Assembly (NCBI RefSeq): GCF_947623445.1
Contig: NC_135240.1
Location: 26,226,001 to 26,290,000 of the forward strand
Length of the DNA: 64,000 nucleotides
Source: Clavelina lepadiformis
Taxonomy: Eukaryota > Chordata > Ascidiacea > Aplousobranchia > Clavelinidae
Direction: 5' to 3'
In this document: piece after piece, positions 26,149 to 38,645 of the stretch
Position numbering within the stretch: the stretch's first letter is position 1
Layout of the letters: every line of letters begins with the position of its first letter
Program-made: the position numbers and the translations under genes
Notes under the pieces: model-generated
The model's database searches: none
Told to the model about the DNA's origin: nothing
The model's input: only the letters and a program-made list of their open reading frames with translations

Positions 26149-29100
26149 CGAGTTGTGTCCAGGAATTGCTCCAGTCAGACAATATTCGTCATCAAGTCAC
26201 GTGATTTTATAATTTTCTGAACAACCTACTTTTTTTCTTTTCTTATGAACTGGAGAGTACGGTTGTCTAAAGAAGTTGAACTGGTCAAAAAAGTTAATTG
26301 TTAGCTCAAAAGCTAAGAACAGTCGTGACAAAATGCGAAAAATATCACCATGACCATTTTACTTCCACTGCAACACGTACTTACATGAAAGTATGTGTTC
26401 ATTGCTAGGCCATTGGGATAAATTCGTTTTAATTTACATATTTTTACTCAGCTCTCAGTAAGCGTTATTTCCCTTTTAAAATGTAGTTTCAAAAAATTTA
26501 AAAAAATTGTTCAGCTAATATGCACCATTATAGACAAATGGTAACCTAACCGTTAGGTTTTTTTTATCTAATCGAAAAGCGACGTGAAGAGGAACAAAGA
26601 GTCGTTTTTTAAAGCATGATAAAATGCAGCTGAATTCAATGCTAAAAACAATCTTAGCAATTGGCAAACACTCCAAAACAGATTAAAAAGAAGTGTTCAC
26701 TTTGTAAAGAAAACACAGAAATTATATTGTCGATTGAGAAGAAAATAAAGCCGCAATCTTGTATTTTTCCACTGATTTTGCCACAGTTTACTTGACGCAC
26801 ATTTGACATGTTTTTCTCCAGGCGCAAAAGTTACCATGACAACTTCTCCGCTAATCCGGACAACCAAACTCAAACGACCTAAACTGTCTGGGTCTTATGG
26901 TTTTGATGATGCAGGAAACGTGATGATCAGTGAAAGCAACCAAAGAAAACACAACTTCTGCTAATTTCAATTATAAGTTTAATTCTGTAGAACATTGCGG
27001 AAAGCAAATCGTGGAAATTATACTGCAAAGAATGAAATTTATGTAAAATTAAATTTGGTTTAAAATTTAAAGTTATATGGTTCCGTTTAACTCTTTGTGT
27101 ATTGCGTTACTTCACAATAATCATAATCACTATATTTTAACTATAACCACCTGAGCTTTGCAAAAACTTGTTATGCCAAAAATCGTCGACCAAAATGTTA
27201 GCACAATTACCAGCTTTTGTTAAATTTGTGAAAATAGTAAAATACAAAATACGTTTACTATTAAATTTCCCGTTTATTGCAAGCAAGACAACTTATCTCT
27301 TGATCATAACTTGTTTATCATCTGTCACTGCATTTAAATGTATTCTTTTCTTGAACAGCAGCGTCTACAAGACAAGCGGCACGTTCACGGATTCGATGTT
27401 TTGCGGTTCTGCTTAATTATACAGTAGTCTTCCATAGCGTCGTGCTTAAGGTATTCGTTATTTGCTGCAAGTATAAGAATACTTTAAAACATTGGCATTG
27501 TACTTACAGTTGAAACTCTCATCTTGTCGTGGTGTAGATGAGCTATTGAATGAAACTTTTGCGCTCAATTATAGAAATTGCTCTGTTGAAGGAGACACGT
27601 TAACTCCGAAATTAGTTGGCACTTTGATGATATATGTTTCACTGTTAACCTGTCAGCTCTTATCATTGCAATTACAATCACATGGTACTTGAAATCAACT
27701 TTAAGTCTTCCCAATAAGAGAGAAATATAAAAAAACAGAAGGCCTTTGTACAAAAAGATGGTAACAACTCATTCTTCACGTGTACACCAGCTAATACATG
27801 GCAAAAGTGTGGTTTAAGAGAGAAAAATGCAAACATTGTCAACCAAATTTAATTACTTGTGTGTATGACAAAGCGGCCGTTTTTAAACCGACCGAACCTG
27901 TCCGAACCGCGTTCAAGATCTGGCTAAAAGGAGTGACAACCAAGCATTCCCGCACATCAGCAACGTCGCCAAAGAATGAAAAGAGAATTATGCCATATTT
28001 TAACGAACCAACTGACTGTAAAACGTAAAAGACCAGATAACAGCGGCAACTAAGTGTCATGTATTTCTGAAATACGTTTAGATACAGTTGCGTACTTAAG
28101 CAGCGATTCTAACAAGAATGTAACTGCACTTTAAAAGGCATGGACCGTTACCATCAACTTATTACATTTTCTCAAAGCATTCGATCAATTTACCTACTAA
28201 AGCTCGAGTTCATACAAATTTGAGAAAAAGAGCGGAGCTATACGAACAACTATATATGTACGTTTCACCGCACGTTTTTTTATAAACCAGCGTTTCTAAA
28301 AGTAAGGAATGTCACGGGACCCTTGAGAGACGCAATGGTCTTTTGCGAATCCCAAAAAGTTGGAACACGTTGGGAATGGGAAAACCCAGCGAAGCTCGTT
28401 TTAAGAAAAGCTCATGTAGATCAGAAATAAGTTTAAGACTAGTAATGACCACACACAAATAAAAACGCGGAAAGACAAACGAGAAAACACAAGTTTGTTT
28501 GAGCTCTTATGCTGATTGAACCCGAAGGTAAAAAATGCGGCATGTTTATTAACAAAAGAAAAGAATCTTTCTTCAAAACGTGCAAAAAATAATTAATCGA
28601 ACGATGTCACTGTAAGAGCAAAACTACCGGAGGCTCTGAGTTTTCCAAAGAAATGTCTCTGTTAAACCGCACAACCAAAACGGAACAAGCCGAAAACAAC
28701 TCCGACCAGTTTAGTGCTTATGATGACAACGTGATCAAATCGACTTCACCATCATGCAATGACGCTCAGACTTGTGGTTGAAATCAAATGAAACTTGAGA
28801 GGTATTGGCCTTATTTAAAATAACTCGTTTTTATCCTGGTTTAATTTAATATACGCAACCAACCAATGGTGTTTGACAGGTTGCTGCAAAAGAGTTACTT
28901 AGTTTTGCAAACCAATGAATACCTCACAACACATTTTCAACGGAATTAATTGGTAGTAATAGCGCCGTTTAAATAAGTGTTGAAACAACTTATCTTAGGC
29001 TTATTGGCAACCGTTTATTGCTAAAATGTGAAGTTTAATTTAAGAAAATAGTTATATAAATAAATAAATCAATAAAGTAAAAAAATAAAATAAAATATAT

Positions 29101-31854
29101 ACTAAAATGTTTTTTCGTAAATAGAGTTTTGGAATTCAACTTGAACACTGCCAAAGATACACGTACATCTATGGCAGTAAAAAACAAAACTTTTCTATCG
29201 CAGCGGCTTTCAGCATATTTTTTTCAAAGACCGGCTTCGTGAAAGACAATTGCGGACCGGCAGAAGTACAGTTTGTGCGGTAAGTCACAACCATCTAAAT
29301 TACACACTGCGCCTCCGACAACACGTATCTTGGTTTGTTTTCGATAAAATGAACGTATCCAAAACAAGCAGAGCAAACCACAAAAGTCACCTTATCAGTA
29401 ACTCTGCTATATCGCGGTAACGGTGTTGTTACAATTGTTTTGTAACGACTGCGTTATGTAATCTGGAACACGTTTTATATCGATAACATTTTGATTTTAT
29501 TTCTTTGATGAATACGAGCTAGCAGCTATGAGTGCTGCTCTTCTAACCTTGTGGTGATGAAGAATTTCTTTGCTGTACGACATAACGCTTATTAAATATT
29601 TTTTATTTTTTATTTTGTAGTAAAAAAAAGAAGTAAAAGCAGGAAAAAAACTGTTTGCTGTGTAAGAATGCTTTGTATATATTTTTACGAAATCCAAAAT
29701 GTATTTTGACATATTTAGCACTCGCATACTCGCTCTGTCTTTCATCAAAGTTCAAACTAGTTTGTGGCGTGGCTGTCTAAGGCGGTGTCGTTATCATGTT
29801 TTTGCGAAGTTTGGAAGAACCACCACTGGAATAAAAAGTTTAATTCCACGTTGAATTCGAGGAACGCACGACTGAAGCGATCGTCAAACATGCCGGCATG
29901 TCATAATACATTTTGAATATGGTCGAAAAGTGGATTTATGCAAATTCTTCAATCTTTCAAAGTAACGAATTTTTGTTGCAAGTAATAACCAACGACAGTC
30001 AAAAGATTATGTACTACAATGCTTAAACTATTAAAGATTACGTTTTCAAGCTCACTCTTTAGCTCGATTAGACAAATTCAATTTGTTTGGTCCAGGGTGG
30101 TCCAAGACTGCCAGCACAAAGGGCCACATTAAGGTTTGAGGAAAACATTGCGGGCCGCAAATAGGAGAAACTCTAGTCTAATGCAAGCAAAAGATTGAAT
30201 TTTCTGATCAAAACGACTTAATATTTTTCCACGCTTCCTGATTCTTTCTACTTGTTTGCGACTCCAACAAAGAGCAAACATCATCGTAAACGTCTTTGTT
30301 GTCACACAGTACAGTGACGTTACCCATAAAAAAGCATTGTTACTCCATAATAATTACATAATGACTTGCACTTCAATGATGGGCGACTTATCTCGGGTTG
30401 TAGTTGTATTTTAACAACTGCTGATTTTGCACTGGAAATACGGTTTAATGAAAGTGGCTGAAAAAAACCTGTGCAAGGTTTGGAATAGTATGGGGTAGTA
30501 CCCTGGCATAGTACATCAGTTATTCATTAAAAGTAAAGCTCGACTTATCCTGTGAGTAATTATGCGCTGTTTGTAATTTGATTTATTTATTTAAGAAAGT
30601 TATTTTCCTGTTGTAACTTTCCCTCGAGACGGGATGAGTCTTAGAAAAAATTGTGCAACGATGTTTAACAAAATCGGCAAAAGTGAGAATATCACACTAG
30701 GTGTTGGTTGGCCCCAAGCACGTTGTACAACAACACTTAAACAAGTAAACTTATTAACAAAAAGTTTGTAATGTAACATACATAGTACAATTTTTTGGCC
30801 ACGTGTCTACCGCTCATCAATTCAATTACTATTTGGGTGAAATATTTGACGTGTGGAAAGTAAAATATTCAAGTGCGCATTTTATGAGTCCCGTTATTGC
30901 AAACTGCTTGCATGGGTTCAGATTTTGTTTATTAGAATTTTGCTGAACGCTTTATTGTGAAACAATCGACTTCAGTAACCAGCCAAATGCAGTTAACAAC
31001 TTTCTCTGGCCCAAATCTTCCAACAAGCCCAAAATAGGCTCTAATCCATTCGGTCTATTTTTTAAAAAATAACCAAAACCTTTCGAAAACTTACAAATTT
31101 ACATAAATATTTTTATAAAGTCACTTTTGCTTCTAAAAAGCATAGAAAATAGGATCAATATAATCTTATAACTTATAACTACTCATAGGAAAACGGTAAA
31201 ACAATTAAGCGATGCTGGACGGTTTCAAGTATTAACATTATACTGTATACTGTATGCGTTTTCCAGTTATTTTTTGAATAAGTTTTTTATAAAAGTGGTA
31301 AGAAAAGTATACATATATATACAATTCCGATAATTTCAAAAAGTTTGGGCTACGTTAAAAATGTTGCTTTGTACGCTACTTTACAGCAAGCTATCTCTAC
31401 AGCAAGCATATGTCTTCAACGTGCATGCTCCTTTCAAGGTTGTTGCCAAATCGGCCAAGCGTTGCACGAAGTGAAGTTCAGTTTTACGAAATAGACTTCA
31501 AACTTTCCATGCAAAACGGTTTACAAAATGTATAATTTTCTACAACTCCAGCTAATGCTTAGTATGTATATAGAAATTAAAGTTCGAAGTTTTAGGGAGC
31601 TACAATTCTTATGTGAATGAAGTGTAAGTTCATGTTAGGGTTACTATGAACTTTTTGTCATTATCAAAATAAAACAACGTCGAGAGTCGTGACAAATCAA
31701 ACAACAATAAAGTAAAGAAATGGAAAAATGATTTAACAGTAAAAGTCATGCACTTTTTAACGGTTATCTTAATTAGGCTACCATTAAAAACGTTTAAGTT
31801 ATTGACAAAAGCCAAAAAATTATTTTTTAACTTGTAAAACTCTCATTCCTGTAC
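26149..31854. other. Gene-poor intergenic region
   Basis: 5.7 kb without a supportable gene. Several open frames of 60-85 codons lack motifs and splice logic. The segment at about 30088-30175 (GGTCCA, GGGCCACAT and GCGGGCCGCAAAT blocks) resembles the degenerate end of a hAT-type transposon, which is a weak call. An A/T-only low-complexity tract lies at 29040-29105. Confidence 0.4.
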
Positions 31855-32323
31855 ATGGCAAGAATAGACTCTGTTCTTAAAACCAAAAAAAGGCAAAAAG
31901 GTCGAAAAAAAGTTAAATCAACCACGGTGATGAGTGAGGCTTTTCTATCCAAACTTGTTTATGACAGATTGTTGATAAATAAATTTAAATACGCCAAATG
32001 ACTCGATTTTTCCAGATAAAAACGAAGCAACTATATTTGAGAAAGAAGTAAAACGAAGAACTAAAATCCTGTTGCAGCAGAAAACAAGAGAAGCCAAAGT
32101 CAGTGTACGGCAAAAGAGCAGACGTTGCCCTAAGCGAAAAGTATCCAGAAGAATTTCCACCGCAAGGAAAACAATCTCGAACCGCCGTCTCCTGTCAACC
32201 AGCTTCAACCAGGTTTGTGGCTTCAGTGACGACCTGAACGCACTGGCTGCAAAAATATCAAAGAGAATTAATGAACAACTGTCACCAAATTTCACGTTTG
32301 GTAATAAATTGTTTGTATATTAA
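31855..32323 (+). pseudogene. Frameshifted basic ORF, unknown
   Basis: Two abutting open frames look like one reading unit. 31855-32001 encodes 48 residues rich in Lys and Arg (start MARIDSVLKTKKRQKGRKK) and stops at TGA (31999-32001). The frame starting at 32000 then continues for 107 residues (DSIFPDKNEAT, VKRRTKILLQQKTREAK, CPKRKVSRR) to a TAA at 32323. Removing a single base at 31999 would give one basic, intronless protein of about 155 aa. It may be a decayed retrocopy, a gene with a sequencing error, or two chance frames. I do not recognise the family. Confidence 0.3.
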
Positions 32324-34661
32324 CAATGCTGACAGGTGTGTTAATGTAGCACTGCACATTGATACGTTTTTAGTTGTATAGTTAGATGTATATTCCACGA
32401 TGTGTTTTTATATTTATATTAAGATGTGTTTCACCCGTATTGTTGGGGCCATAATGTGTGACTGCGTTTTTATATAGTATTAGTAATTTATCGATATGTC
32501 ACTTGTGAATCCTTTTATTGTTAGTAAGTTTTCTACACACGTACACGGTTTACGCCTTTACCCACAACTCCCCCCGAGGTATGTTATGCTGCCCGCAATT
32601 TCCAATCTCACACCCTAATTAATTGATTACGCTGTGGTATGTTGGAGAAGAGTTGATTGAATCTACATTTGGATTTGATACAAGAAAGAAGTTTGTTTTT
32701 GTTAAAGGAACGCTCATAAAAAATAGGAGAGCAGAAACCGGCTAATCGACTAGCCGTAAAAGCGGGAAGTTTCCTGGCTAAGGAAAACCTTGGTTACACA
32801 ACAACCACAGACTCACTATAACTTTTCAATGACGAATGGATTATAATGTTGATATATGCGCCGGATTGTAGAATCTACTAATTCCGTGCTATTCTTACCG
32901 GTAACAAACCAATACAAAGATAATTTACTATGATGAGAATTTGACTTCGTAATTTTCTTCCCTGTTGGCAAATAGTGAAAAAACAATCATCGTTATAGCC
33001 TAAAACGTTTTTTTTTGGGAAAACACTGTTGAAGCAAAGAATGCTTATAAACTACAGTATAAAGTTAATTATATCTTAATTCGTTTAATAATACCTTAGC
33101 AAACTTCTACGTATATAGTTAATTAAAATACAATTTTTTCTACACCGAAGTCCACATTGGTATTTCCGTGACTTTTCATGAACTGTCATGAACTTTTCAT
33201 GAACATGAACAATCAAACTTTTCGAGTTTGTTTGCTTAAGGCTAAATTCGATTGGCGCAAGCGAAATAGTTTTTTCAGACAGCAACGAAGAAAAAATTAA
33301 ACAACGATGTTATTATTTGATGAAAACCACGATTCATATGTTTAAGCAACACCATAAGAGTGAAAGAAGTTATTTACACGAGAGAAAACGTATTGCTTTT
33401 TTTAACTACAGTAAGCCATTGTGTAGTATCTCACTGTGCTTGTTGCAAACGTCTTATAGGACTTTAATATCTTTTTTGACTGTGAGTGAAAATGCATACG
33501 TGTGGTATTATACCCATTAAGCGTCATGCGCGTAATCATACTTCATACGTTATAGGCATTAGGCGCTCAATGAAGATATTTATAAACCCGAGTCCAATTA
33601 CAATGCAGCAAAATGTTTAATTCAGAACTCTGCAGACACCGCTGTGGTCAACAACGTTTAGTGCAAAACTGAAAACGCGCTTAAAGAGAATGATGATATT
33701 GACCTGTAGGTGACAGTTCTAGCATGCATGACCCATAAATCCACTACAGAAAAGATATTCCTTGCAAGCTTCTGTCGACTAATGTCTGAAAAGTTTGCTG
33801 TGTACGAAAAGCGATTGTGTTGAATATCAACGAAAATCGACTTTTTATCTTAGTATTGCAACATTACATTTTGATGCTGGCGATTCATTGCATACGCCAA
33901 CTGGCGGAACTTAAAAACACTATAATTGTTTGACTCGAATAAAACTCCACCAGCGAATGGGTTGTAGTCTATGACATGCGTAGAAAAATGCAATGGTAGA
34001 CCGAAAGAATACTGTTTTTGGTTTGTGTATAGCCTATGCTGGGTTGAATTCCTGCAAACGCAATGCCCATTATCCATATGCATTTGTTGGCCTCCATCGG
34101 AATTATCTCCACATATGTAGTTTCTTATTAAACTGTTTCCATTGGATTCCTTACAAATGCTCTCTTATATTTTCCCGCCTTAAAAAGAATTTCATGATGC
34201 TTTTCTTAAGAATAAAACTGTTGCTTTCTGCGTTGATCGTATTTAATTTGATCGTTGGGACTGTTATTGGGAAACAATGGACAAAAGGGGTTAGAAAATT
34301 TGCGACAACGTTAGGGTCAAGGTTGCACGACTCTTGCTAACAACCTACAACGAGCACAGTCAGCCGGCCAAATAAAACGTTCCATCAATAGGAAAAGCAA
34401 GTTTATTACAGTTAAACACATGACAAGTGAATCCAGATAAACACAAGAAAAACACAAACGATACCTCAAAGCACCAATTGCTGCAGGAAACCACTTCCCG
34501 ATCTCCACAAGAAACTTGAAACGAGTAACTCACAGGCAAAAACAAATCTTTTGGTTTATAGAAAGTGAGCTGTTGGTTATAGTAACAGCATAGCAATTAT
34601 GAAGTGTGTAACAGGAAAAACCGAAATTTATACTAAGAAATTCAAGTTGCGGTTATGTCGT
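32324..34661. other. Intergenic, no gene recognised
   Basis: AT-rich. It contains a small local duplication of TTTTCATGAAC/TGTCATGAAC at 33170-33210. No coding or RNA signal was recognised. Confidence 0.4.
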
Positions 34662-37545
34662 TCATGTAATTCGTGAAGGCTTTGAGTGATTCTTCTTCGA
34701 ATCTATCCTCTCCAGTTCTCCATTGCGTTCAAGTTCCTGGTCCGAGATTTGTTGATCAAAAGTCGGATTTCGAAGGACATCATTGTTTACAGTTGCTTCA
34801 TTTTCACCAGATTGTTTGAAAAAATGATCGTAAATCTGCATGACACAGTATAGCGGTTTCATAATAATATTAAAAGTAGTTTGAAGGCAAAGCGGTTTTA
34901 TTAAGGATACCTGAAACGCAGCGCAGAAGAGACATGCTTCAAAAATTTCGTAAACAAAATACACGAGGGGATATGAGTACATTTCCAATATCAAGCAAGT
35001 GCAACTGCATAACACAAAGCTTATTAAGCTGATAAGCGTTTTGAATCGTTAACAAAATTTATATATGTAGGGTATACATACGTGTAGCTATATACACAAA
35101 CTGTTATTATAGTCTAATCAGTTTCAAAACCATTTTACCAATTTACTGCTTTTTACAAATTAAACAGATATTGTTTTGAAATATTTACCAAACTGGATTT
35201 TACAGCAATTGTAAGAATTTTATAAAATGGTGCGTACAGTAAGTTTAAGTCTGGTGTGTGCATGATACTTCCGTCAAACAATACCACGCTTTACAGTAAC
35301 GATTATAGAACTTAACTTTACCCGTAGTTAAGTTGGGTTATTGTTGTACATAGCTGTGAATTTTGGGTGCCGGTTTCAATTGCTATTGTTCTTCGCTGAT
35401 TTTCATCGATCTTGCTTCCCTTGAAAACTAAACTTACAAGCGTAGCAGCCAAGTACCCCAACAAATAGCCTGCATATGTGGTAATAAAGTGTCTAATCTA
35501 ATCCAACACCGTTCAAAATTAACTGAAGATACACCAAGACAATGCTTAATTGCCTATGCAACGCGCAAGTTAACAAAAACGCATTTAAAAAAAAAAAAGA
35601 TCAAAATATTATGAAAGCAAAGATTTGGTTAAGCCCCACTGGTATAATTTTATAGTGACGTCCTTATTATTTTACCGAGCAGTGGTAGAATGAAACCTAT
35701 GACCCAGTATATTTTCGGTATGTGGAAGGCCGACGGGTAAAGAATGATTCCGACCGTTGCTGCAGCCACAACAACAAATATCCCGACAACAGCGCCAACC
35801 TGCGTATGAACAAAATTGCTTTTAATAGATACTGTTTAACGACAAAGCGACTTGATTTTAAGTTTGGAAACTATTAGAAGTAATTCTTCAAAATCTTAAA
35901 CGCTAAGTTAATAGAAAGTTTTTAAACTGTTGTTTAGCTTAAAATTCGCTTTTGACTTCTTGCCTTTGCCAGTGATTCAGCCAAATCTGGTTTACAATAG
36001 TTGAAGGCCATTCCAACCGCTACCGGCGCTATGAAAGCAGCCAGAAGTATACCTCAAGAATAAATACTAATTATTACAATAACTTTAATAATAGTTTTTT
36101 ACAGATATGAAACTTTAACACAAGAAGTTCCTTTGCCAAGTGACTTATTTAAAGCAATAAAGTGGATTAACGACTCACAGATATTAGCGTAGGGAATTGC
36201 AACGCTTTCGATCAAGAAAAATCTTCCGTAAACGAAGAGGCAGAAGGGCATCATGGCAAACGCAAATATTGTCGACATTGCTGTCATTGCTATGCTGTAG
36301 AATATTTTATGGAATAAACTACAAAGTAACACAAATCGGTAACAAAAACCAATGCATAAGTGCTTGGTGTTATAATATAACTGTATTTGACAAAGCAAAT
36401 TCCATAATAAAAAGAAACCAGCAACAGAGTTAAAAGTAAGTGAAATAATCAATAACTTTCAGAATAAAAGTGATTGGTAAGATTTACAAGCACTGAGAAT
36501 ATTTCACTACTGACCTCAAATCTAGGTCCCCATTACTCCAATAAGTTATTAAATTCGAAGCATTACCACCGGGGAGACATCCCATGATCAGCACTGCCAG
36601 AGCTTTGGCCCGACTGAGATTGGCCAAACTACCAATGGCGAATGCACACAGAGGCATTATCCCAAACTGACAGAAAAACCCTAAAAGTATATTGACCTTC
36701 ACTTGACTAATTTTGAAAAAGTGACAGCTAAATAGGTAGGCTAAATAGTGATAGGTTAAGATCAGCTTTTTCTAATTCCGAAAAAAAAAACAATTGTTAC
36801 GCACCTATCAGGATACTCCAGGGACGAATGATCCTTTGCCGTACCTTCTTCACCTGTACCTTGCATCCCATCGCAAACATCACAATCGATATGCAAGTCA
36901 CCAAAGTTATGCTGAGTATCTTACTGTGAGAAAAGTCTGTTATGAGTTTCATTTCACAACCAGGTAGTTATTAGTATTTGACAGCCTAACTAAGTTAAGT
37001 ACAGTAGACTACAGTATATTTCGACGATATCATTTCGAGTAGGTTTGTGTAAAGTATAGACTTCTAATTTGTATTCCGCTGTGTTTATTCACAGTCAAGT
37101 TCGAAATGTTTACGTATATGCCGACTGTACTGACTGCTTAATGGGTTCGCTAACATCTACTCCATTTTACATTTGGAACAGTACCCGGCGATTACTTATA
37201 TAGTCTATACAGCAAATCCTACAATTGTAAGAAATGAGTCGATACCCACCACATCAGTTATTAAACTCTTACCTGTACTGGGAACGCGTTTGTTGGTGAC
37301 AACTTGGCAAATGAACAATTTCAGTTGTGTTGGCGTACTGGGCGCAAAATTTTTCCATGTCTGTGTAATCGAAATATGTTTAAATATCTAACTGCTCAAA
37401 ATGCTAAGATATGTATGTGACTAGGCCTACATGGTACTGAATAAATACCGATGTAAGCTGTGGTATTGGTCGCTTCAGTAGCAGTGACACTTTTGACAGA
37501 CTCGTTATTTGAGATCCATACTCGTAAGTTGCCGCTACCAAACAT
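34662..37545 (-). CDS. SLC10-family sodium/bile acid-type cotransporter
   Basis: Ten exons in minus order: 37449-37545, 37273-37360, 36805-36923, 36515-36680, 36179-36294, 35964-36052, 35676-35799, 35322-35469, 34911-35004, 34662-34835 (1215 nt, 404 aa). The N-terminus is extracellular in character, with N-glycosylation sequons (NES, NTT, NTT). Transmembrane helices follow from residue 64 onward. Family hallmarks are MFAMGCKVQVKK (about 76-88), CQFGIMPLCAF (105-115), PGGNASNLITYW (138-149) and ETGTQNSQL (298-306). The last two regions supply sodium-binding residues in SLC10 proteins. The C-terminal tail is hydrophilic and acidic. It should import bile-acid-like or steroid-sulphate substrates with sodium at the plasma membrane; the substrate cannot be told from sequence. 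The sixth intron uses a GC donor (AAG|GCAAGA at 35963). Confidence 0.88.
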
Positions 37546-38299
37546 TTTTCAACCACAAGCTTTCTAACTCATGAAGTCTATCTTCCCACAAATCACTCAA
37601 ACCTAATACACTACAAGGTAGTCAGGCTTTCTTAATCAGTAAACACTTCTACACCTTTTGAAAAGAACAACGCTTTTCAGCAATAGTTGGTGATCCAGAG
37701 TACGTTCTGCAGAAAACTCAGCGTTGTACCTACCATACGCTTTTCTACTTGAGGCAATTCGCTTTTCAAAAATGAAAGAATTCGGTCGAAGGGCAACTGG
37801 CTACAACACACAAAATAAGCCCCAGGAACATCTGTAAGGCCAGTTAACAAACCGCATTGCGTTATATGCACTGGCCCCTGGTGTTGTTTTGATTAATTGT
37901 GTTAACAGGCTTCAAATCTTCTAACAATAAATTCAGTTAAATAGTCGCATGGAGTCAGGTTCAAGTTTCTTTATTTAATGTTGAAGAAATTATCACAGGT
38001 TGTTTGTTCCTGAAACTTTGATTTATCTAATGATTTCATAAGTTTTTGTGATGATGATTAATAGTCGTAAAAGTTTGTAGGCCTAAAAAATAACGATGCG
38101 GACTATAATAAATAAGTGAGCAGTGGAATCTCATTCGAAATATCTCTGAAGGAGAATTCATTTTATAATTCCTAAATCCAAATTTTTTATTAGATTCAAT
38201 CATCGACCTTTTGTAGAAAATCGTATAGTTTTAGGTTAAATAATAATACAGGTTTCGGCAATATGAAAAGTTAATTTTCTGTTTCATGCTTCAGTGACT

Positions 38300-38375
38300 T
38301 TTCGCGGTGGCCCGAGTGGTAAAAATTTACATAGAAATGCGGTGTCTGTCGCCTCCATAATAGAATCGGGTGGTC
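38300..38375 (+). repeat. tRNA-like SINE fragment
   Basis: GCGGTGGCCCGAGTGGTAAAA closely follows the A-box region of tRNA-Ser/Leu. A degraded B-box (TAGAATCGGG) follows about 45 bases later. The intervening arms do not pair well, so it is a relic rather than a tRNA gene. Confidence 0.35.
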
Positions 38376-38456
38376 TTTTAGCTTTAACTTAAGCACAACT
38401 GACTACTGAGCGTTGCTGAAGTCGTACACGCACAGTAATGGACTAAGGAGGCACAT

Positions 38457-38462
38457 TTTATT
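38457..38462 (-). terminator. Candidate PWP2 polyadenylation signal
   Basis: AATAAA on the minus strand, about 185 nt after the PWP2 stop codon (38646-38648). Confidence 0.4.
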
Positions 38463-38645
38463 GGCAAAGAAAATAATTCGCTTATGAAGACGGATTGAAA
38501 AGGAGAAGCAAATTCCAGAGAGTCCTTGCTCGTGGAATCCTTTTCAAGATGACAGCATCCCGGATGCCAAGCTTAAACGCTCTCTCTTCACCGACCTCAA
38601 CACTTTCAATGCAAGAACGCGAAATAACACAGAATACAGATAACG

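Larger units (their letters stand above)
37546..38645. other. Spacer between SLC10 and PWP2
   Basis: 1.1 kb. It contains the PWP2 3' flank with an AATAAA and a tRNA-like SINE fragment at about 38300-38375. No gene is recognised. Confidence 0.45.
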